64,000 bases of DNA from Stygiobacter sp. (GCA_006218045.1 VBWB01000001.1:1-64000), one strand, 5' to 3'. Counted from the first letter of the stretch, positions 46,612-59,954 are shown. Numbers and translations are program-made. Notes: generated from the letters alone by a model not told the origin.

Positions 46612-49503
46612 ATGGGTGAGACGACGCAGCGGGATCAGGCCGACGACCGTGCCGAAACCGAACAGGCAGTCCTGGTGGCCGAAAAGCCGCCGATTTTGAT
46701 GGCCGAGCCGCCGGTTTTCCCCCCCAAGGCGCGGCGCAAGAACACTCAGGCTGCCGGTCGCATGGTCCGCGTCGTCAATGTCGCCGCCGGGCTGTTGACG
46801 TTCATCTGGCTGGGGTTCTGCGGCCAGTACGTCAATTCCAATATCGGTTGGGATAACCTGATGGCGTTGCAGCCGCAGGAACTGGGCGGCATTGTCGGTG
46901 CCGCCTTTGTCCCCGTCGCCCTGTTGTGGATGGTCCTGGCCTGGCTGGATCGCGGTCGGGCGATGCGCATCGTCGCCCAGGAACTGGACGACCATCTGCG
47001 CCGCCTGACGTATCCGTCCGATGAATCCGAAGTCCGCATCAAGGCGGTGTCGGATTCGCTGCTGGCGCAGACCAAGGCGCTGACCGACGCGTCCGAACGT
47101 GCCGCAAGCGACGCCGACAAGGTGCGCGGCTTGTTGGCCAGTCAGATCGACACTCTGTCGTCGGTGCTGGGCCGCGCCACCGGCGACGCCCGATCGGCGG
47201 TGGATGCGTTGAAAGGCGAGGTCGACCGGTTGACCCATGCCGCCGATGCCGCCACCACCCGGGCGCGCGAAATCGAGCATCTCCTGCGCTTGCAGACCCA
47301 GGAGCTCAACGTCGTGACCGAGAATGCCGCCCACAGGGTGCGCGAGTTCGGCGATTCCCTGCACCAGCAGGCCGAGGCCATCGACCAGACCTCGAGCCGG
47401 GCGGCCCAGCGGGCGGAAATCATCTCGACCCAGATCGCCAAGCAGGCCGAGGCGCTGGACAAGACGTCGCAGATCGCGGTGGTGCGGGCCGAGCAGGTCG
47501 GCCAGATTTTCAGCGAACGGGCGGCGGCTCTGGCCGAAGGCGCCAGCAAGGCGGCGGAAAGCACCGAGGCGGTGGCCAGCACCCTGTCGCAACGGGTCGA
47601 GGCTCTGGAGACCCTGTTCAACCGTCAGAACACCGATCTCGATCAGGCGGCGGTTCGTCTGGCCGAACAGACCGGGCGCATCAGCCAGTCGCTGCAACAG
47701 CAGGCCACCGGCCTTGACCAGATCACCGACCGCGTGCTGTCGCGCATCCGCATCGTCGAGGAAGCCTTGTCGGTGCAATCGCGCGAAGTGTCGTCGGCGT
47801 CGGATCAGGCCATGAATCGCTTCCGCGAGATGGAAGAGGTTCTCACCCGCCACGCCGAGCAATTGCGCACCACCTCGGACGAAGCCGCCGCCCAGATGGG
47901 CGAGGTGGGCGAGGTCTTCGCCCAGCGTCGCGACGACGTGGATCAGGCGGCGGAACGGGCCGGTGGTCGCGTCCGCGAAACCGGCGAACTGTTCCAGTCG
48001 CAGGCGCGCGCGCTGTCGGCGGCTTCCGACCAGATGCAGGCCCGTGCCCGCGAAGTGTCGGAAACCCTGCGTCTGCATATCGAGGATCTGGGCAAGGGGG
48101 CGGAACGCGCCGCCGGTCAGGCCGATGCCATTCGCCAGTCCCTGCGCAAGCAGGCCGACGAACTGGCTGACGCCGCCAACGTGGTGTCGACCCAGTCGCG
48201 CCTGTCGGAAGCCTCGCTCAACCAGCAATCGCGCCATCTGATCTCCACCTCGGATCAGGTCATGGCCAAGGTCAAGACCATTTCCGATACCCTGCGCCAG
48301 AACACCAACGATCTGGTGGCGGTGTCGTCGCGCGTCGGCGTCGAGCTGGAAGCGGTGGGCGAGGGCCTGCGCCAACGCACCATGGAAGTGGGCTCGGCCG
48401 CCATCAAGGCGGTGGCCGACACCGCCGGTGTCTCGGAAATGCTGGAACAAAGGTCCGAACAGATGGGCGGCATCGCCGAACAGGTGGCCACGCGCTTGCG
48501 CGGCACCATCGACGCCCTGCGCCGGCAGACCGAGCAATTGGTGGCCTCCGCCGACCAGACCCAGGTCAGCGTCACCGCCGTCGGTGAGAAGCTCAAGGAT
48601 CAGACCGAAGCGGTGGCCCGCGCCGCCGATGATTCGTCGGAAGTGTTGCAGGCCTTCGGCCAAGCCATCGCCAAGCACGCGGTGGAAGTGGGCGACGCGG
48701 CGCAGCGGGTGTTCCACAATTCGCAGACCGCCGGCGACGCCATGCGTCAGATCGTCCGCGATTTCGAGGAATCGTCCAACAAGACCGCCGGTCAGGTCAC
48801 CGCCGCCGGCGACATGCTGCGCGCCGGTATCCGCGATCTCAACCAAGCTTCCGAACGCATCACCTCGTCGGTGCGCGCCTCGGGCGATTCGTTGCGCCGT
48901 TATGCCCTGGAATTGCAGGAATCCACCGACCGCACCGGGGCCAAGCTGGAAACCTCGTTCGAGGTCATTCGCCAGAAATCCAACGATCTGGGCGTCACCG
49001 GCGAAAGATTGTCGCAGCAGGCGGAAAACCTGGCGGCCACCTTCGGGCGCCAGATCGACGAGTTGGTCAGCGCCTCGAAGCTGGCGGAAATGCGGGCCGG
49101 GCAGATCGAGGAACGCCGCGCCAGCGCCTCGGTCGAGCATTTCCTGCGCAATGCCGCCTTCATCGTCGAAAAGCTGCAATCGCTGTCGGTGGATATCGGT
49201 CGCATCTTCGCCACCAATATCGACGAAAAGGCTTGGCGTGAGTTCCATGCCGGCGATCAAAGCGTGTTCGTGCGCAAGATTCTCAAGAACCTGGATAAGC
49301 ACCAGATCGCCGCCATCAAGAACAAGTACGAGGACGATGGCGAGTTCCGTGAATACGTCACCCGCTATCTGGCCGAGTTCGAGGCTTTGCTCAATCAGGC
49401 GCGTCAATCCGATTACGCCGACGTCCTGACCGGCACCTTCACCTCGTCGGAAGTGGGCAAGCTGTATCTGGTGGTGGCCCGGTCCCTGGGCCGGTTGGAA
49501 TAG
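46612..49503 (+). CDS. Membrane-anchored giant coiled-coil protein with 29 repeats of 25 residues
   Basis: A 963-residue protein. The N-terminal tail (1-50) is acidic then proline/basic. Two membrane segments lie at about 54-73 and 91-112. Repeats start at residue 127 and run to 837: units of exactly 25 residues with a hydrophobic residue at positions 6, 10, 13, 17, 20, 24 and 28 (=3 of the next unit), i.e. a 7+7+11 coiled-coil pattern. Units 0-8 start at 127+25n and units 9-28 at 338 onward; the only phase break is one 11-residue step. A helical C-terminal domain (838-963: VEHFLRNAAFIVEKLQSLSV, DKHQIAAIKNKYEDDGEF) looks globular. The architecture recalls TipN of Caulobacter and the curvature factor CcfM of Magnetospirillum; identity with either is not shown. 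It starts at the ATG at 46612 after GGCGGG. Single gene. Confidence 0.9.
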   Translation: MGETTQRDQADDRAETEQAVLVAEKPPILMAEPPVFPPKARRKNTQAAGRMVRVVNVAAGLLTFIWLGFCGQYVNSNIGWDNLMALQPQELGGIVGAAFVPVALLWMVLAWLDRGRAMRIVAQELDDHLRRLTYPSDESEVRIKAVSDSLLAQTKALTDASERAASDADKVRGLLASQIDTLSSVLGRATGDARSAVDALKGEVDRLTHAADAATTRAREIEHLLRLQTQELNVVTENAAHRVREFGDSLHQQAEAIDQTSSRAAQRAEIISTQIAKQAEALDKTSQIAVVRAEQVGQIFSERAAALAEGASKAAESTEAVASTLSQRVEALETLFNRQNTDLDQAAVRLAEQTGRISQSLQQQATGLDQITDRVLSRIRIVEEALSVQSREVSSASDQAMNRFREMEEVLTRHAEQLRTTSDEAAAQMGEVGEVFAQRRDDVDQAAERAGGRVRETGELFQSQARALSAASDQMQARAREVSETLRLHIEDLGKGAERAAGQADAIRQSLRKQADELADAANVVSTQSRLSEASLNQQSRHLISTSDQVMAKVKTISDTLRQNTNDLVAVSSRVGVELEAVGEGLRQRTMEVGSAAIKAVADTAGVSEMLEQRSEQMGGIAEQVATRLRGTIDALRRQTEQLVASADQTQVSVTAVGEKLKDQTEAVARAADDSSEVLQAFGQAIAKHAVEVGDAAQRVFHNSQTAGDAMRQIVRDFEESSNKTAGQVTAAGDMLRAGIRDLNQASERITSSVRASGDSLRRYALELQESTDRTGAKLETSFEVIRQKSNDLGVTGERLSQQAENLAATFGRQIDELVSASKLAEMRAGQIEERRASASVEHFLRNAAFIVEKLQSLSVDIGRIFATNIDEKAWREFHAGDQSVFVRKILKNLDKHQIAAIKNKYEDDGEFREYVTRYLAEFEALLNQARQSDYADVLTGTFTSSEVGKLYLVVARSLGRLE

Positions 49504-49511
49504 GTTTCGGC

Positions 49512-49629
49512 CTAGTGGAAAAATCTGACATTTGCGTCCCACGCAAAAGTCAGATTTGTTTCCACAATTCAATAAGTTGGTGGTCCGACCCAGGCGCTTG
49601 GGAACCAAGCGTCTGGGTCGGACCACTAG
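49512..49629. mobile_element. 118-bp palindromic MITE-like element flanked by CTAG
   Basis: Two long hairpins: GTGGAAA...TTTCCAC (49515-49565) with inner AATCTGAC/GTCAGATT and TTGCGT/ACGCAA, and GTGGTCCGACCC...GGGTCGGACCAC (49580-49626) with GCGCTTGG/CCAAGCG inside. A 14-nt AT-rich link joins them. Both ends read CTAGTGG / CCACTAG, so CTAG may be a four-base target duplication. No ORF inside. It lies between the coiled-coil gene and the hybrid kinase. Confidence 0.75.
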
Positions 49630-49742
49630 TGCCGGATCAGGGCGCTTCGGCCGATGGCGGGAGCGCCCTGATCGTTACCGGTGCGGCACCTTTTCGTTAT
49701 GGCGGAAAGGTCGGCCATGCCAGGGCGGAAGGTTGAGATGCC

Positions 49743-54077
<4,335 letters not shown>

Positions 54078-54094
54078 GGATTGGGAGGGAGAGC

Positions 54095-55252
54095 GTGGAT
54101 ACAGTCGAAAGGCTCACGATCCTGGTGGTGGACGACACTCCCGACAATCTGGCGGTGCTGAGCAGCCTGCTGAAGGACGATTATCGGGTCAAGGTCGCCA
54201 GCAGCGGCGAAAAGGCGCTGAAGGTGGCCGCCGCCGCCAATCCCCCCGACCTGATCTTGCTGGATATCATGATGCCGGGATTGGACGGCTATGACGTCTG
54301 CCAACGCCTGAAGCTGAACCCGGCGACGCGGGACATTCCGGTGATTTTCCTGACCGCCAAGAGCGATGTGGATTCGGAACGGCGCGGGCTGGAATTGGGG
54401 GCGGTGGATTACATCACCAAGCCGATCAGCCCGCCCATCGTGCTGGCGCGGGTGCGCACCCATCTGGAACTCAAGGCCGCATCGGATTTCCTGCGCGACA
54501 AGAACGAATTTCTCGAACACGAAGTGGCCAAGCGGACCGAGGAAGTGGTGGCCATCCAGGACGTGACCATCCTGGCCATGGCCTCCCTGGCCGAGACGCG
54601 CGATCTGGAGACCGGCAACCACATCCGCCGCACCCAGTTCTATATCAAGGCTCTGGCGGACAAGTTGCGCGACCACCCGCGTTTTGCCGGACAATTGGAC
54701 GATTACGCCATCGATATGCTGTTCAAATCGGCGCCGTTGCACGATATCGGCAAGGTGGGCATCCCCGATCGCATCCTGCTCAAGCCGGGGCGTTTCACCC
54801 CCGAAGAGTTCGAGATCATGAAAACCCACACCACCTTGGGCCGCGAGGCCATCGAGCACGCCGAGCACGCGCTGGGATCGAGGGTGGAGTTTTTGACCAT
54901 GGCCAAGGAAATCGCCTTTTCCCACCAGGAAAAATGGGACGGCAGCGGCTATCCCCAACACTTGGCCGGCGATGATATCCCGTTATCGGCGCGGCTGATG
55001 GCGGTGGCCGATGTCTATGACGCCCTGATCAGTCGTCGGGTCTACAAGGCGGGGATGAGCCATGAGGCGGCGGTGGCCATCATGGTCGAGGGCCGTGGCA
55101 GCCATTTCGACCCGGATATTCTGGATGCTTTTCTGGAGATCCAGGAGGAATTTCGCCAGATTGCGCTGAGGCACGCCGATTCCGCCGCCGACTTGGCGAG
55201 AAAGCAGGAATTGCTGGCACAATCCGGTGCGGCATGCAGCGAAAAGGAATGA
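54095..55252 (+). CDS. Response regulator with HD-GYP c-di-GMP phosphodiesterase domain (first of two)
   Basis: About 385 residues. A receiver domain at about 1-125 (TILVVDDTPDN; Asp in LILLDIMMPGLDG; Lys in YITKPISPP) is followed by a coiled coil and an HD-GYP domain. That domain carries HDIGKVGIPDRIL, HTTLGREAIEHAE and HQEKWDGSGYPQHL, complete for metal binding and c-di-GMP hydrolysis. The GTG at 54095 has a strong GGGAGGG site 5-7 nt before it; the ATG at 54074 overlaps the kinase stop (ATGA) and adds seven residues. It is in one operon with the hybrid kinase and a second, closely similar gene. Confidence 0.94.
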   Translation: MDTVERLTILVVDDTPDNLAVLSSLLKDDYRVKVASSGEKALKVAAAANPPDLILLDIMMPGLDGYDVCQRLKLNPATRDIPVIFLTAKSDVDSERRGLELGAVDYITKPISPPIVLARVRTHLELKAASDFLRDKNEFLEHEVAKRTEEVVAIQDVTILAMASLAETRDLETGNHIRRTQFYIKALADKLRDHPRFAGQLDDYAIDMLFKSAPLHDIGKVGIPDRILLKPGRFTPEEFEIMKTHTTLGREAIEHAEHALGSRVEFLTMAKEIAFSHQEKWDGSGYPQHLAGDDIPLSARLMAVADVYDALISRRVYKAGMSHEAAVAIMVEGRGSHFDPDILDAFLEIQEEFRQIALRHADSAADLARKQELLAQSGAACSEKE

Positions 55253-56358
55253 TGGCGCCCATGTTTGCCGGCGATTTCACCGATAAGGCGACGATCCTGG
55301 TGGTGGACGACACCGCCGAGGAACTGGCCCTGATTTCCGGCCTGCTCAAGGATCAGTACCGGGTCAGGGTCGCCAATAGCGGCGAACGGGCCTTGACCAT
55401 GCTGGCCACCGGCGACGTGCCGGACATGATCCTGCTGGACGTCATGATGTCGGATATCGACGGCTATGAGGTTTGTCGCCAGCTCAAGGGCAATCCGCGC
55501 ACCCGTGCCATACCGGTGATGTTCCTGACCGGACGTACGCGCATGGCCGACGAAAAACGGGGCTTCGACCTCGGCGCGGTGGATTATGTGCCCAAGCCGG
55601 TCAGTCCGCCCATTCTGCTGGCCCGCATCCGCGCCCATCTGCGGCTGAAAGCCGCCGCCGACTTCCTGCGCGACAAGAACGGATTTTTGGAACGCGAGGT
55701 GGCCAAGCGCACCAAGGAGGCCACCGCCATCAAGGATGTCACCATCCTGGCCATGGCGTCCCTGGCGGAAACCCGTGACCTGATGACCGGAAATCATATC
55801 CGCCGCACCCAGTATTACATGAGCGCGCTGGCCACGGCCTTGCAGACCCATCCGCGTTTCAGCCGTCATCTCGACGAGGCGGCGATCACCATGCTGTTCA
55901 AGTCGGCCCCCTTGCACGATATCGGCAAGATCGGCATTCCCGACCGCATTCTGCTGAAGCCCGGCCCCTTGGACGCCGACGAGTTCGAGGTGATGAAGAA
56001 TCACGCCGCCCAGGGCAGCCAGGCCATCGAGCATGCCGAGCAATGGCTGGGCAAGACGCTGGAATTTTTGACTACGGCCAAGGAAATCGCCCATTACCAT
56101 CACGAACGCTGGGACGGCAACGGCTATCCCGAGGGGCTTTCCGGTGACGACATCCCCATTTCCGCCCGCCTGATGGCGGTTGCCGACGTCTATGACGCCC
56201 TGATCAGCCGCCGCGTCTATAAGGATCCCTACGCCCATGACATGGCGGTGGCCAGCATCGTTGAAGGCAGGGGCAGCCGGTTCGACCCCGACGTGGTCGA
56301 TGCTTTTCTCTCGATTCAGCAGGAGTTCCGCGCCATCGCCGAGCAATATGCCGATTGA
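55249..56358 (+). CDS. Response regulator with HD-GYP c-di-GMP phosphodiesterase domain (second of two)
   Basis: About 369 residues and a clear duplicate of the preceding gene in order and wording: receiver (ATILVVDDTAEEL; Asp in ILLDVMMSDIDG; Lys in YVPKPVSPP), coiled coil (FLRDKNGFLEREVAKRT), and HD-GYP (HDIGKIGIPDRIL, HAAQGSQAIEHAE, HHERWDGNGYPEGL). All catalytic residues are present. The ATG at 55249 overlaps the preceding TGA (ATGA); ATG 55252 or 55261 are alternatives. It ends with a strong hairpin 20 nt later. Confidence 0.94.
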   Translation: MMAPMFAGDFTDKATILVVDDTAEELALISGLLKDQYRVRVANSGERALTMLATGDVPDMILLDVMMSDIDGYEVCRQLKGNPRTRAIPVMFLTGRTRMADEKRGFDLGAVDYVPKPVSPPILLARIRAHLRLKAAADFLRDKNGFLEREVAKRTKEATAIKDVTILAMASLAETRDLMTGNHIRRTQYYMSALATALQTHPRFSRHLDEAAITMLFKSAPLHDIGKIGIPDRILLKPGPLDADEFEVMKNHAAQGSQAIEHAEQWLGKTLEFLTTAKEIAHYHHERWDGNGYPEGLSGDDIPISARLMAVADVYDALISRRVYKDPYAHDMAVASIVEGRGSRFDPDVVDAFLSIQQEFRAIAEQYAD

Positions 56359-56378
56359 GGCCTGGCCAGAAAATGATA

Positions 56379-56410
56379 CGCCGCCCGCATCAAGACTGAT
56401 GCGGGCGGCG
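56379..56410 (+). terminator. Strong hairpin after the HD-GYP genes
   Basis: CGCCGCCCGCATCA (56379-56392) pairs perfectly with TGATGCGGGCGGCG (56397-56410) over AGAC. A T-tract is lacking, so termination may not be factor-independent. Confidence 0.65.
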
Positions 56411-56488
56411 CTGATCAACTGATTTAATCAGTTATGCCGGTCGACAAATTTTTCCAGACAAACCTGAATTATTCAATATTTTCAATGG

Positions 56489-56554
56489 TGGTTGGCAGTC
56501 TATATGCCCTTCAGGGCGCAGGCAACCTATGGGGGCGGCGGAGACTGCCAACCA
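56489..56554. repeat. Long inverted repeat upstream of the DUF4160 gene
   Basis: TGGTTGGCAGTCT (56489-56501) is matched exactly by AGACTGCCAACCA (56542-56554). A smaller GCCCTtcAGGGC hairpin sits between. It ends 46 nt before the DUF4160 start. It could be an operator, a structured leader, or a mobile-element scar. Confidence 0.6.
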
Positions 56555-56599
56555 TTTCCGCTGAAAACATAGACCGGCAGCCGACCGACATTTCTTGAC

Positions 56600-56902
56600 A
56601 TGGGGCGGAAATCGACCTACCTTTCTGCCAATGAAGCGGAGGCGAACTTGCCTGAGATCGAGCGTATCGGAAGCCTGATCATCATGATCTACTTCAACGA
56701 TTTCGGTCCCCATCGCTTGCCGCACTTCCATATCGATTCACCTGATGGTCGCGCCGTCTACGCGATAGCCGAGTTCGCTCGACTGGCCGGAAAGCTTAGG
56801 GCCAAGGACGAATCGACGGTGTTGGAATGGAGCGCAGCCAATCGCCAGCGGTTGGTGGACGCGTGGAGCCGCTGCAACCCGGAGCACCCCTTTGAGGAGT
56901 GA
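56600..56902 (+). CDS. DUF4160 domain protein
   Basis: A 100-residue protein. The core (IERIGSLIIMIYFNDFGPHR, then LPHFHIDSPDGRAVYAI) matches DUF4160, with its histidines after MYF-N-D. The first 20 residues are not conserved and a shorter start is possible. DUF4160 genes are usually directly followed by DUF2442 genes, as here (3-nt gap), and the pair is often suspected to be a toxin-antitoxin module; no activity is established to my knowledge. The next-door long inverted repeat may control it. Confidence 0.85.
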   Translation: MGRKSTYLSANEAEANLPEIERIGSLIIMIYFNDFGPHRLPHFHIDSPDGRAVYAIAEFARLAGKLRAKDESTVLEWSAANRQRLVDAWSRCNPEHPFEE

Positions 56903-56905
56903 CAC

Positions 56906-57397
56906 ATGACCGATCTTCCGACCATCGCCAACGTCGAACCCATGCCCGGCAAGCGCCTGCTTATCCGGTGGCGAGATGACCACGAAACCCTGGTGGACCT
57001 GACCGGGGTGATCGCGGACTTCAAACTGTTTTCGTCCTTGGCTGATCCTGCGGAATTCGCCACCGTCACAGTGGCCGGATATGGCAGCGGCGTCACTTGG
57101 GCATGCGGTCTCGATTACAGTGCCGACAGCCTGCACCAACTGGCCGAGGATCAGCGGGGTTGGACCGGCACGGACGTAGCGCGTTGGCAGGATCATCTCG
57201 GCCTGTCTAACCAGGAAGCCGCCGATCTGCTTGGGGTGGCGCTGTCCACCTTCAAATCCCTACGGGTGCCGACACGCTCGATCTCAGCCAGCGTGAAGAT
57301 CGCCTGTCGGGCACTGGAAACGGATCGTAGCCTGTTTCAGGCGCATTACAGGCCGCGTGTCACCGGGCGACCGGGGGGGCGGGCATCCGCTCACTGA
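56906..57397 (+). CDS. DUF2442 protein with C-terminal helix-turn-helix
   Basis: A 163-residue protein. Residues about 5-80 match DUF2442 (PMPGKRLLIRWRDDHETLVDL ending FATVTVAGYGSGVTWACGLD, Trp and Asp as in the family). Residues about 94-125 form an XRE-like helix-turn-helix (LSNQEAADLLGVALSTFKSL), so the protein probably binds DNA and may control its own operon. The tail is low-complexity. It starts 3 nt after DUF4160 and ends 25 nt before a HEPN-like gene. Confidence 0.85.
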   Translation: MTDLPTIANVEPMPGKRLLIRWRDDHETLVDLTGVIADFKLFSSLADPAEFATVTVAGYGSGVTWACGLDYSADSLHQLAEDQRGWTGTDVARWQDHLGLSNQEAADLLGVALSTFKSLRVPTRSISASVKIACRALETDRSLFQAHYRPRVTGRPGGRASAH

Positions 57398-57422
57398 GTA
57401 ATAGCGGAAGGAAAGTTCTGCC

Positions 57423-58076
57423 ATGACTGTCGCCGTGTCCGATTCCGACGTCCAGGAATTTGCCGATCACTGCTTCTACATGCACTGTGTGTTCGAGTAT
57501 TTGGAAACGCTGTACGAAACCAGCGACGCCGCTGACCAGCAGAGAATGCACAATGCGGCACAGTTCTTCTTCGCAGACCTGAAGCGTATCCTGATCGAGT
57601 ATATCACTCAGCAGATATGCAATATCACCGTTCCGCCTGTTACGAATATCAAGGGTGGTGTTGCCGTTAATCACACGGTCGCGTTTTTTGTTGAATACAG
57701 TGACTTCGGTGCAGCCGATGCAGAATTCGAGCGCTTGAAGGTTCTCCGGGCGGAGATGGAAGCGTTTCGCAAGAAACTTGAGCCGGCACGAAATAAGTTT
57801 ACAGCCCACCGTGACCGCGACGCGATTCTTGCGGGGCAAGCTCTCGGAGCAGCTCCAGTGGAAGACTGGGCCGCTTTCTGGCTCCATCTACAGGAGTTTG
57901 TCGAAATCCTGCACCGCCGTTACATTGGGACGGGGTTCAACATCAAAGGCCCGCTGTCGGATGCATACGCGCTGCTCAAGGCGCTTCGGCACGGTTCCTA
58001 TTTCGACGCCCTTAGCGGTCCCGATAAGGACCTGGCGAAACGGTGCTTGCAGGTGGTGGATCTGCCAGGATTGTAA
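57423..58076 (+). CDS. HEPN-like (AbiU2-type) protein, candidate RNase toxin
   Basis: A 217-residue all-helical protein. The segment ARNKFTAHRD contains R123 and H129 in the Rx4-6H arrangement of HEPN ribonucleases, and its wording is like the AbiU2 group of abortive-infection proteins. Aromatic-rich helices (QFFFADLKRILIEYI; WAAFWLHLQEFVEILHRRYI) flank it. There is no signal peptide or membrane segment. Codon use is less GC-biased than in the neighbouring acc genes. It has a ribosome site (GGAAGG) before the ATG and follows the DUF4160-DUF2442 pair in the same direction. Function inferred from the motif only. Confidence 0.65.
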   Translation: MTVAVSDSDVQEFADHCFYMHCVFEYLETLYETSDAADQQRMHNAAQFFFADLKRILIEYITQQICNITVPPVTNIKGGVAVNHTVAFFVEYSDFGAADAEFERLKVLRAEMEAFRKKLEPARNKFTAHRDRDAILAGQALGAAPVEDWAAFWLHLQEFVEILHRRYIGTGFNIKGPLSDAYALLKALRHGSYFDALSGPDKDLAKRCLQVVDLPGL

Positions 58077-58090
58077 CAGCGTGCCCTAAA

Positions 58091-58136
58091 ATGATAGCCA
58101 AGTTGCGATCACTGCCAACCGGAACATGGCTATCAT
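58091..58136. terminator. Inverted repeat between convergent genes
   Basis: ATGATAGCCA (58091-58100) and TGGCTATCAT (58127-58136) with a 26-nt loop. On the minus strand a TTTTAG follows the stem. It probably separates the HEPN-like gene from accC. Confidence 0.5.
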
Positions 58137-58146
58137 ATAGATTTCA

Positions 58147-59490
58147 TTACGAATGCCGGTCCACGAACTTTTCCAGCCAGTGGATATCGTAGTCGCCGTT
58201 GACGAAATCCTGGTCCTGCACCAGACGGTTATGCAGGGGCAGGGTGGTCTTGATGCCGTCGATGACATACTCGCCCAAGGCCCGGCGCAGGCGCATCAGC
58301 GCCTCGTTGCGGGAATTGCCCGAGACGATCAGCTTGGCGATCATGCTGTCGTAATGGGGCGGGATACGATAGTTGGCATAAAGGCCGGAATCGACACGCA
58401 CGCCCAAGCCGCCGGGGGCGTGATAGCCGGTGATGCGACCGGGGGAGGGGATGAAGGTCTGCGGATCCTCGGCGTTGACGCGGCATTCAAAGGCATGGCC
58501 CTGGAAGCGGATGTCTTCCTGGGTGTAGCCCAGGGGGGCGCCGGCGGCGATGCGCAATTGTTCGCGCACCAGATCGATGCCGGTGATGGCCTCGGTGATC
58601 GGGTGCTCGACCTGCAGGCGGGTGTTCATTTCGATGAAATAGAACTCGCCATCCTCGAACAGGAATTCCAAGGTGCCGGCATTGCGGTAGCCCAGCTTCT
58701 GCACCGCCTTGCGGGCGATGTCGCCGATGCGGGCACGCTGTTCGTCGTTGAGCGCCGGCGACGGCGCCTCTTCCAGCACCTTCTGATGGCGGCGCTGCAA
58801 CGAGCAATCGCGTTCGCCCAAATGCACCACCGCGCCGTAATTGTCGGCCAGGATCTGCATTTCGATATGACGCGGCTTGCCCAGGTACTTTTCCATGTAG
58901 ACGTCGGCATTGCCGAACGCCGCCTTGGCTTCGTTCCTGGCCATCTTATAGGCCTCGGACAGTTCGTCGGCCGAGCGCGCCACCTTCATGCCCTTGCCGC
59001 CGCCGCCGGCGGTGGCCTTGATCAGCACCGGATAACCGATCTTGGCGGCGCATGCCAGCGCGTCCTCGACCGTTTCCAAGGCGCCTTCAGAGCCGGGCAC
59101 GCAGGGCAGGCCCGCCGCCGCCGCCGCCTGCTTGGCGGTGATCTTGTCGCCCATCATGCGGATATGGTCGGCGGTCGGGCCGATGAAGACGAAGCCGTGT
59201 TCCTCGACCATCTGGGCGAAATCGGCATTTTCCGACAAGAAACCGTAGCCCGGATGGATGGCGTCGGCGCCGGTGATGGTCGCCGCCGACAGGATCGCCG
59301 CCTTGTTCAGGTAGGAATCCTTGGCCGAGGGCGGGCCGATGCACACGGCCTCGTCGGCCAGGCGCACATGCATGGCGTCGTTGTCGGCGGTGGAATGGAC
59401 AGCGACCGTGCGAATGCCCATTTCCCGGCAGGCGCGATGGATACGCAGGGCGATTTCGCCGCGATTGGCGATCAGTACCTTCTCGAACAT
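58147..59490 (-). CDS. accC: Acetyl-CoA carboxylase, biotin carboxylase subunit
   Basis: A 447-residue ATP-grasp enzyme carboxylating biotin on AccB, the first step of fatty acid synthesis. Family motifs present: [50 protein letters not shown], and [13 protein letters not shown]. Length is that of stand-alone AccC, without the C-terminal biotin carrier seen in the liu paralogue at 31-33 kb. It lies 8 nt after accB. Confidence 0.98.
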   Translation of the reverse strand: MFEKVLIANRGEIALRIHRACREMGIRTVAVHSTADNDAMHVRLADEAVCIGPPSAKDSYLNKAAILSAATITGADAIHPGYGFLSENADFAQMVEEHGFVFIGPTADHIRMMGDKITAKQAAAAAGLPCVPGSEGALETVEDALACAAKIGYPVLIKATAGGGGKGMKVARSADELSEAYKMARNEAKAAFGNADVYMEKYLGKPRHIEMQILADNYGAVVHLGERDCSLQRRHQKVLEEAPSPALNDEQRARIGDIARKAVQKLGYRNAGTLEFLFEDGEFYFIEMNTRLQVEHPITEAITGIDLVREQLRIAAGAPLGYTQEDIRFQGHAFECRVNAEDPQTFIPSPGRITGYHAPGGLGVRVDSGLYANYRIPPHYDSMIAKLIVSGNSRNEALMRLRRALGEYVIDGIKTTLPLHNRLVQDQDFVNGDYDIHWLEKFVDRHS

Positions 59491-59498
59491 CAAGGCAT

Positions 59499-59954
59499 TT
59501 ACTCGATAATGACCAGAGGTTCGCCGAATTCCACCGGTTGGTTGTCGGTGACCAGGATACGGGTCACCTTACCGCCGCGGGGGGCACGGATGGGATTGAA
59601 GGTCTTCATGGCCTCGATCAGCATCAAGGTCTGGCCTTCCGACACGGTGGAACCGACGTCGATGAACTTGGCGGCGCCGGGTTCCGGCGACAGATAGGCG
59701 ACGCCGACCATGGGCGAGGTCACCGCGCCGGGATGGCCGACGCCATCATCGGCGGCGGCCGGCTGCGCCACAGGGGCGGCGACCACGGCGGGAGCGGCGG
59801 CCGGGAGCGCGTGGTGCACGGCCATGGGCAGTCCCTGGCGGGCGACGCGGATACGGACGGAACCGGTATCGTATTCGATCTCGGTCAGATTGGTCTGGTC
59901 CAACAGTTCGGCCAGCGAACGGACCAGATCGGCATCGAAGGATTTGGTGGCCAT
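59499..59954 (-). CDS. accB: Acetyl-CoA carboxylase biotin carboxyl carrier protein
   Basis: A 151-residue carrier. The N-terminal helical part ([20 protein letters not shown]), an Ala/Pro-rich linker (about 50-75) and a C-terminal biotinyl domain with [13 protein letters not shown] (biotinylated Lys) are all present. Translated upstream of accC and 7 nt after aroQ in a three-gene operon aroQ-accB-accC, a common alphaproteobacterial order. Confidence 0.98.
   Translation of the reverse strand: MATKSFDADLVRSLAELLDQTNLTEIEYDTGSVRIRVARQGLPMAVHHALPAAAPAVVAAPVAQPAAADDGVGHPGAVTSPMVGVAYLSPEPGAAKFIDVGSTVSEGQTLMLIEAMKTFNPIRAPRGGKVTRILVTDNQPVEFGEPLVIIE

Noticed and set aside
46591-49626. A 1011-codon minus-strand ORF opposite the coiled-coil gene
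   Set aside because: The plus strand has exact 25-residue periodicity and membrane segments; the antisense frame is a product of GC-rich, low-stop codon use and has no recognisable domain.
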